From the NCBI GenBank assembly GCA_018663815.1, contig JABJPQ010000109.1, positions 1-10,051 of the forward strand: 10,051 bases of DNA. The letters are read 5' to 3'. The DNA is from Halobacteriovoraceae bacterium. Its GTDB lineage: Bacteria > Bdellovibrionota > Bacteriovoracia > Bacteriovoracales > Bacteriovoracaceae. Below the pieces are notes generated by a model. That model was not told where the DNA came from. It ran no database searches and saw only the letters and a list, made by a program, of their open reading frames with translations. The stretch's first letter is position 1. Each line of letters opens with the position of its first letter. The translations under genes and the position numbers were made by a program. Shown piece after piece: positions 6,854 through 10,051 of the stretch.

Positions 6854-7810
6854 GTGATTAAATTGAACAATAGGGAAGTAAAATATTTGCTATTTTCAAT
6901 GTCCATTTTTTTGATAATCATTTCAGCTTTTCAAAGAAAAATAATAGTACTTAAACTTTTTAGTTTTATTGAACCAGTTTCAACCCTGAGAGAACAGGAT
7001 GAGAAATCTGCAACTTGGTTTGACGATTACTATACTATTCACTTTATTGACAGTGAGACAATCGCAATTGGGGAGCCACGATATCAACAACAAAATTACA
7101 GTTACTTAATATTAGGCGATAAGCGTGCGATTCTTTTCGACTCAGGTTCTGGTCGTAGGAATATCAAGCCTGTGGTTGATTCATTAACTTCTTTACCTGT
7201 GACTGTTATATCATCACATTTACACTTCGATCATATTGGTAGTCACAATCAATTTGATAAGATAGCTGTTGTTGACCTACCAAATCTTCGGCGTAGGACA
7301 GAAAAAGGATTCCTTCAGTTATCGGAAGAGGAGACCTTGGGTTTCATTGAGAATAAAAAATCCCCTAAGTTGAAAATCTCAGAATGGTGGAAACCTGATT
7401 CTCAAATTGAAATTGGAGGTCGAACTTTAACTGTGATCCATACTCCGGGACATACTAATGACAGTATCGCTTTGTTTGATGAAGATCATAAGCAACTTTT
7501 TATAGGTGATTTTATTTTTCCCGGAGTCTTAATAGGACTTCTACCTGGGTCTAGTTTTAAATCATATTTAAAAACTTCTCGTAAGCTTGTGAAGCAAATT
7601 TCTTCTGATGTAAAAGTATTCTCAGCTCATAGAAAGGAAGATAGAGGAATTCCTCTTCTTGGGTTTACAGATCTTTTTGATCTTAAAGTGGCACTGGAAT
7701 TGATAAGTCAGAGTGACTTAGAAGGGGATGGGTTTTATGTTAAATTATTTAAAATTAATTCTAAGATTCAGATAGCTATTGAATGCCCACTCTATGCATT
7801 TTGTTTGTAA
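6854..7810 (+). CDS. Membrane-anchored metallo-beta-lactamase-fold hydrolase
   Basis: 318 residues, GTG start preceded by AAGGG (6838-6842) at a long 11-nt spacing. Residues 11-27 form one hydrophobic segment without a clear cleavage site, so the catalytic domain is probably anchored and periplasmic. The metal-binding set is complete: HLHFDH (His122, His124, Asp126, His127), His200 in TPGHT, Asp219 in FIGDF and His259 in FSAHR. Two-zinc hydrolases of this fold act on thioesters, lactones, phosphodiesters or beta-lactams. Overall spacing looks like the glyoxalase II / general hydrolase branch rather than a resistance enzyme. The substrate is unknown. The C-terminus (IAIECPLYAFCL) has two Cys. 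It follows the transglycosylase gene by 124 bp of non-coding DNA and converges with the phosphotransferase. Confidence 0.82.
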   Translation: MIKLNNREVKYLLFSMSIFLIIISAFQRKIIVLKLFSFIEPVSTLREQDEKSATWFDDYYTIHFIDSETIAIGEPRYQQQNYSYLILGDKRAILFDSGSGRRNIKPVVDSLTSLPVTVISSHLHFDHIGSHNQFDKIAVVDLPNLRRRTEKGFLQLSEEETLGFIENKKSPKLKISEWWKPDSQIEIGGRTLTVIHTPGHTNDSIALFDEDHKQLFIGDFIFPGVLIGLLPGSSFKSYLKTSRKLVKQISSDVKVFSAHRKEDRGIPLLGFTDLFDLKVALELISQSDLEGDGFYVKLFKINSKIQIAIECPLYAFCL

Positions 7811-7865
7811 TAAAGTAATTTTGCAAATAAAAAGACCTCTCGATTAAAAGAAAGTGTTTGTTTTA

Positions 7866-7907
7866 GTGGTGCTCCATCGAAACCCTGATGTAAACTTTTT
7901 TCCTGAT
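7866..7907 (+). repeat. Dispersed intergenic repeat, copy 2
   Basis: Counterpart of 3501-3537: GTGG, then TCCATCG at 7873, then AACTTTTTT and a CTGAT tail. It matches at 22 of the first 28 aligned bases. It lies in the 139-bp convergent gap between the hydrolase and phosphotransferase genes. The hairpin of copy 1 is not preserved: only a 4-bp CATC/GATG stem remains. This argues against terminator function being the conserved feature. Confidence 0.45.
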
Positions 7908-7949
7908 TCCTCAGCCTTTAATTAAATTCATGTTCTCGGGTATGAAATA

Positions 7950-8837
7950 TTAAGAGCCATATTTTGTATGGAAGCTCCACAACTGACTTAAGCGCAGGAG
8001 AACCTTTTCTTTTGCGACCGGAATATGGTGCAAGTTTAAATATAAGTCTATCCAGTAAGCCATCATGCATGCATGCAAACTCATGCGAGAGTATTTTTTA
8101 CCTATAACACCTAAAATATCTTCTGTGATTTTAAATGGGTTCTTATCTCCAGAGTGACATATTGCCATAATAAATAATTGTGCATAATCCATAATAGGGG
8201 GATCTGGCCTGCAACACTCAAGATCTATAATAGCTTCCACTTTAATTGATTCTCCGTTAATAGAATAAATTATATTACTTGGATTAAAATCGCCATGTGT
8301 AATTTGTTTATCATTTTGGGATAATTCCTTTAAGTGAGGCTTAATAAAAGACATTATATCATTAAGTAACCTGCTCTCTTTGAAAAAGTCTTTTTCAAGC
8401 ATGTTGAGCTTATCAACAAGACTATCTTTAATTGTTGCTTCTGAGATGCTTATTTCTCCAAAGGCTTTATGTAGGTCGAAAATTGTTTTAATCAAGGTAA
8501 AGTATGTTCTTTTATCGCTAGCAGGTAACTTTACCCCTGCAATATTTTTAGTAATTCTCCAAGCATAGCCTTGATCAATTACAATTTCTAGGTTCTCCAT
8601 GCTTGTGATTGTCTCAAGTGTTTTAAAAGGAGTTTTTTTTAACTGTAGTTCATTGCTTAGTCTTGAAATCAATTTAGTTTCACTTTTAAACTGATCTACG
8701 TCACTGATATTAGTTCTTGTTATCCAGTGGTCTTTACCAACTTGCCATGTCATTCGGCTGGCACCTGTATCGTCAGCTTTAATTGGCGCGCTGAGGTTCC
8801 AGTGTTTCCTTAGGATTGAATTTACTAAGTTTTCCAT
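7950..8837 (-). CDS. APH-family (aminoglycoside/choline-kinase-like) phosphotransferase
   Basis: 295 residues with a cytoplasmic kinase-like fold. Residues about 20-100 are the ATP-binding lobe. The catalytic loop is HGDFNPSN (181-188), with Asp183 the likely base and Asn188 a metal ligand. IIDLE (203-207) holds the metal-binding Asp205, equivalent to the kinase DFG Asp. DPPIMDYAQLF (212-222) is the usual post-catalytic segment. Members of PF01636 phosphorylate small molecules such as choline, homoserine, fructosamine, methylthioribose or aminoglycosides. Nothing here shows which one, so an antibiotic-resistance label is not justified. The ATG has no ribosome-binding site. A promoter with correct leaderless spacing precedes it. 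The N-terminal lobe lacks an obvious glycine-rich loop, as is common in this family. Confidence 0.82.
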   Translation of the reverse strand: MENLVNSILRKHWNLSAPIKADDTGASRMTWQVGKDHWITRTNISDVDQFKSETKLISRLSNELQLKKTPFKTLETITSMENLEIVIDQGYAWRITKNIAGVKLPASDKRTYFTLIKTIFDLHKAFGEISISEATIKDSLVDKLNMLEKDFFKESRLLNDIMSFIKPHLKELSQNDKQITHGDFNPSNIIYSINGESIKVEAIIDLECCRPDPPIMDYAQLFIMAICHSGDKNPFKITEDILGVIGKKYSRMSLHACMMAYWIDLYLNLHHIPVAKEKVLLRLSQLWSFHTKYGS

Positions 8838-8843
8838 ATCATT

Positions 8844-8872
8844 ATGGTACTAGGGGAGAATACTATTGTGAA
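8844..8872 (-). promoter_or_regulatory. Promoter of the phosphotransferase gene, leaderless geometry
   Basis: On the minus strand TTCACA (8872-8867, 5 of 6 to the -35 consensus) is followed after 17 nt by TACCAT (8849-8844, 4 of 6 to the -10 consensus). The -10 ends 6 nt before the ATG at 8837. An overlapping CATAAT is too close to the ATG to be the working -10. Confidence 0.5.
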
Positions 8873-8876
8873 ATAA

Positions 8877-9041
8877 AAAGGACTCATCGTAAAACATGGG
8901 CTTTTTAAAAATCGTCGTGGTCGATACGATCATGTAAACGAACTTTTCTTCTTCAGTGATATAGATCTGTGCTTTGATACCTCAATTAATGAATTTTCAG
9001 TTGATTATATTAGAGGAATAATGTCGAGAGGAAATAAATAA
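8877..9041 (+). pseudogene. Start-less 54-codon gene fragment of unknown family
   Basis: An open frame directly after an in-frame TAA (8874-8876) reads KGLIVKHGLFKNRRGRY and continues DHVNELFFFSDIDLC, ending SVDYIRGIMSRGNK before TAA at 9039-9041. The composition looks protein-like (SDIDLCFDTS, YIRGIMSRG), unlike random AT-rich translation. There is no ATG, GTG or TTG until the ATG at 9021, seven codons from the end. It is best read as the 3' remnant of a gene whose front is lost. SDIDLC faintly recalls the DID motif of nucleotidyltransferases, but the usual preceding GS is absent, and I do not assign a family. It ends exactly at the first GGTTAT unit. Confidence 0.4.
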
Positions 9042-9065
9042 GGTTATGGTTATGGTTATGGTTAT
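9042..9065 (+). repeat. Hexanucleotide tandem repeat (GGTTAT)4 over a start codon
   Basis: Four perfect GGTTAT units followed by GACG. The repeat creates four in-frame ATGs (9046, 9052, 9058, 9064) reading Met-Val-Met-Val-Met-Val-Met-Thr. Because the unit is 6 bp, copy-number change keeps the frame but shifts the spacing between upstream ribosome-binding sequences (AGAGG at 9027-9031, AAGG at 9040-9043) and each candidate ATG. Confidence 0.9.
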
Positions 9066-9327
9066 GACGAAAGATAAATTACTTGAAAAGTTGTCTGAAA
9101 AGATCTTATCTATAAGTAGAAAAAATCCAACTTTAATTGCTATAGACGGAGTGGATGGAGCTGGTAAGACTAGGGTGAGTTCGTCACTTTCAGAAGGAAT
9201 GAATAATGTAATTAAGACGGTGAAGAAAAGAGCCTATGGGTATAGAAATATGGCCTATTTTAAGCTTAAAATCCTTCAAGTTTGTGGTTTTCTTAACACA
9301 AAGTGGGTCCCAATGAACTTTCAATGA
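9046..9327 (+). pseudogene. Truncated P-loop kinase (uridine-kinase-like) fused in frame to a transposase C-terminus
   Basis: 93 codons. Residues 8-49 look like the start of a P-loop NTPase: an amphipathic helix, then TLIAIDGVDGAGKT with Walker A GVDGAGKT at 35-42. The IAIDGxDGAGKT form is that of uridine-kinase-like and related nucleoside or small-molecule kinases of about 200 residues. Everything after the Walker A helix is missing, including Walker B and the substrate site. At about Glu50 the sequence changes to the C-terminal end of an ISL3-type transposase. The product could not be an active kinase. Translation is possible because the frame is open. Any of four repeat-borne ATGs may start it. 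The true 3' half of the kinase is not found downstream. Confidence 0.65.
9193..9327 (+). mobile_element. ISL3-family transposase C-terminal remnant
   Basis: From codon Glu50 of the fused frame the protein reads EGMNNVIKTVKKRAYGYRN and continues MAYFKLKILQVCG. ISL3 transposases (DDE_Tnp_ISL3) end with 'EGxNNxIKxxKRxAYGYRNFxxFxxRIL', including the last catalytic Glu of the DDE set (here Glu50). The match is strong and co-linear over about 32 residues. Only this end of the transposase is present, and no terminal inverted repeat is evident after the TGA at 9325. It is therefore a relic left by a deletion or recombination at an IS copy. Confidence 0.75.
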
Positions 9328-9337
9328 CTTCAACTAA

Positions 9338-9781
9338 AATGATATAGAGAGAGAATATTGGCAAGGTCAGTTTGAAAAATTTCCAAAGATTGATCCATTA
9401 CTAGTTAAGGCTATAATTGCCAAAGAGTCTTCATTTGATCCTAAAGCAGATCCTAAAGTTTCTCATTCAACTGCGTATGGACTTATGCAGATTGTGAATA
9501 AATCACGAAAGGCACTAAGCAAATCTATTAAATCAAGTGTTTCAATGGAATACGTTACTGTTGAACGCAAAGAACTTGCAGATCCCGTCATTAACATTGC
9601 TGTCGGAATCAGATGGATAATTGTGAAATATTTTCTAATTCATAGAAAAAAAGGGAATAAGAGAGATAATTTAATAAAATCCTACTATGGACATAAGGAT
9701 AAAAAAGAAAATGAAAAATACTTACAAGCTGTTCTTAAATACTACAATACTTCTGTTAAGTCTAAACGTTCAGGCAGATGA
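9338..9781 (+). pseudogene. 5'-truncated SLT-domain lytic transglycosylase
   Basis: The open frame from just after TAA (9335-9337) reads EYWQGQFEKFPKIDPLLVKA followed by IIAKESSFDPKAD and STAYGLMQI. This is a classic SLT (PF01464) catalytic core, with the catalytic Glu encoded at 9425-9427 in KESSFD. Later segments (ERKELADPVINIAVGIRW, YYGHKD, YLQAVLKYYN) match the C-terminal half of the domain. No ATG, GTG or TTG occurs in frame before the catalytic Glu. The first ATG, at 9485, would omit the active site. The gene is therefore beheaded, and the transposase relic ends 10 bp upstream. The chemistry would be cleavage of peptidoglycan glycan strands. Its 3' end overlaps the next gene by 71 bp. 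Confidence 0.75.
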
Positions 9782-10051
9782 ATTAAGTATTTATTCGATT
9801 GGAAAAAAGCAACTTATACTACCTGATAATATTGAAGTTTCCCTTGTTCAATTTGACGAAAGAGAAGAAGAATATGCTAGGTATTGGAAAACAAAATTAG
9901 TTATTAAGGTGGATGGGAAAATAACTATTGAAAAGTTTCCTATCATGAAGGAAGAATCTGATACACAGAATTTATTTTTTGTTCCAATTAAGAATAATAA
10001 ATATGTAATGGATCTTGATAAAAATAAAGATTATGAATTTGTTGTGACTGC
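9711..10051 (+). CDS. Exported protein of unknown function, 3' end beyond the window
   Basis: The open frame from the ATG at 9711 runs to the window end (113 codons and 2 nt, no stop). Residues 1-22 form a clear signal peptide: MKNTYKLF, the hydrophobic core TTILLLSL, then NVQA with cleavage before DELS. The mature part is rich in beta-strand-like alternation (QLILPDNIEVSLVQF, KTKLVIKVDGKITIEKF) and charged residues. I do not recognise the family. AAGGA at 9695-9699 lies 11 nt before the ATG, long but usable. The first 71 bp overlap the end of the SLT frame in another phase, a spacing typical of native translationally coupled pairs. A periplasmic partner beside a peptidoglycan-cleaving enzyme suggests an inhibitor or immunity role; that is inference. 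Confidence 0.7.
   Translation, partial: MKNTYKLFLNTTILLLSLNVQADELSIYSIGKKQLILPDNIEVSLVQFDEREEEYARYWKTKLVIKVDGKITIEKFPIMKEESDTQNLFFVPIKNNKYVMDLDKNKDYEFVVT

Noticed and set aside
6703..6921. Minus-strand frame spanning the gap before the hydrolase gene
   Set aside because: It covers parts of two convincing plus-strand genes and has no recognisable protein features.
8380..8568. Plus-strand 62-codon frame
   Set aside because: Antisense to the middle of the phosphotransferase; no independent support.
7950..8837. Aminoglycoside-resistance gene
   Set aside because: Only the broad APH fold is visible; nothing indicates an aminoglycoside substrate.
8916..8960. Third copy of the dispersed repeat
   Set aside because: Shares GTGGT, ATGTAAAC and CGAACTTTT blocks but needs several gaps; similarity is too weak and it sits in a coding-like fragment.
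9485..9781. ATG at 9485 as a true start of a 98-residue protein
   Set aside because: The SLT domain homology continues upstream of it to at least 9353, and the catalytic Glu at 9425 would be lost; it is an internal Met of a truncated gene.
1..10051. CRISPR array, tRNA, rRNA or intact prophage
   Set aside because: No regularly spaced repeats, cloverleaf sequences, rRNA motifs or phage structural genes were seen on either strand.

Overview
The window is AT-rich chromosomal DNA from a Gram-negative bacterium. Several proteins have Sec signal peptides, and two different peptidoglycan lytic transglycosylases are present (MltB-type and SLT-type). The low GC, the many Lys/Asn/Ile-rich secreted proteins and the mixture of housekeeping families would fit a Bdellovibrionota-type organism (Bacteriovorax/Halobacteriovorax-like). 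That placement is inference from style; the window contains no rRNA or other phylogenetic marker gene.

Layout. Positions 1-60 carry a degenerate direct repeat that may be the end of an insertion sequence. 190-2825 holds three plus-strand genes: a secreted DUF4920 protein, a FetB/UPF0014-type ABC permease without a nearby ATPase, and a CPA-type cation:proton antiporter. 2826-3006 is non-coding with two inverted repeats. 3007-3498 is a small Cys-rich exported protein with a TTG start, and 3604-5034 is an exported trypsin-fold serine protease with a helical C-terminal extension. A minus-strand GNAT acetyltransferase (5077-5661) is divergent from an MltB-like transglycosylase (5752-6729). These are followed by a membrane-anchored metallo-beta-lactamase-fold hydrolase (6854-7810) and a convergent APH-type kinase-like phosphotransferase (7950-8837).

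The last 1.2 kb is a mosaic of broken genes. It contains a start-less 54-codon fragment and then a (GGTTAT)4 repeat that supplies four in-frame ATGs. Next is a P-loop kinase N-terminus fused in frame to the C-terminus of an ISL3-type transposase, followed by a 5'-truncated SLT transglycosylase. Finally, a new signal-peptide protein starts inside the SLT gene and runs off the window. The transposase scrap suggests IS-mediated deletion. The SLT plus overlapping periplasmic-protein arrangement resembles an effector/immunity pair whose effector has been beheaded.

The genes do not form one pathway; they look like independent transcription units. A recurring feature is that at least five starts (709, 1479, 3604, 5752, and 8837 on the minus strand) lack a usable Shine-Dalgarno and instead have a -10-like box 5-7 nt before the ATG, as expected for leaderless mRNAs. 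Other genes (190, 3007, 5661 minus) have clear Shine-Dalgarno sites. No CRISPR array, tRNA, rRNA or intact mobile element is visible.
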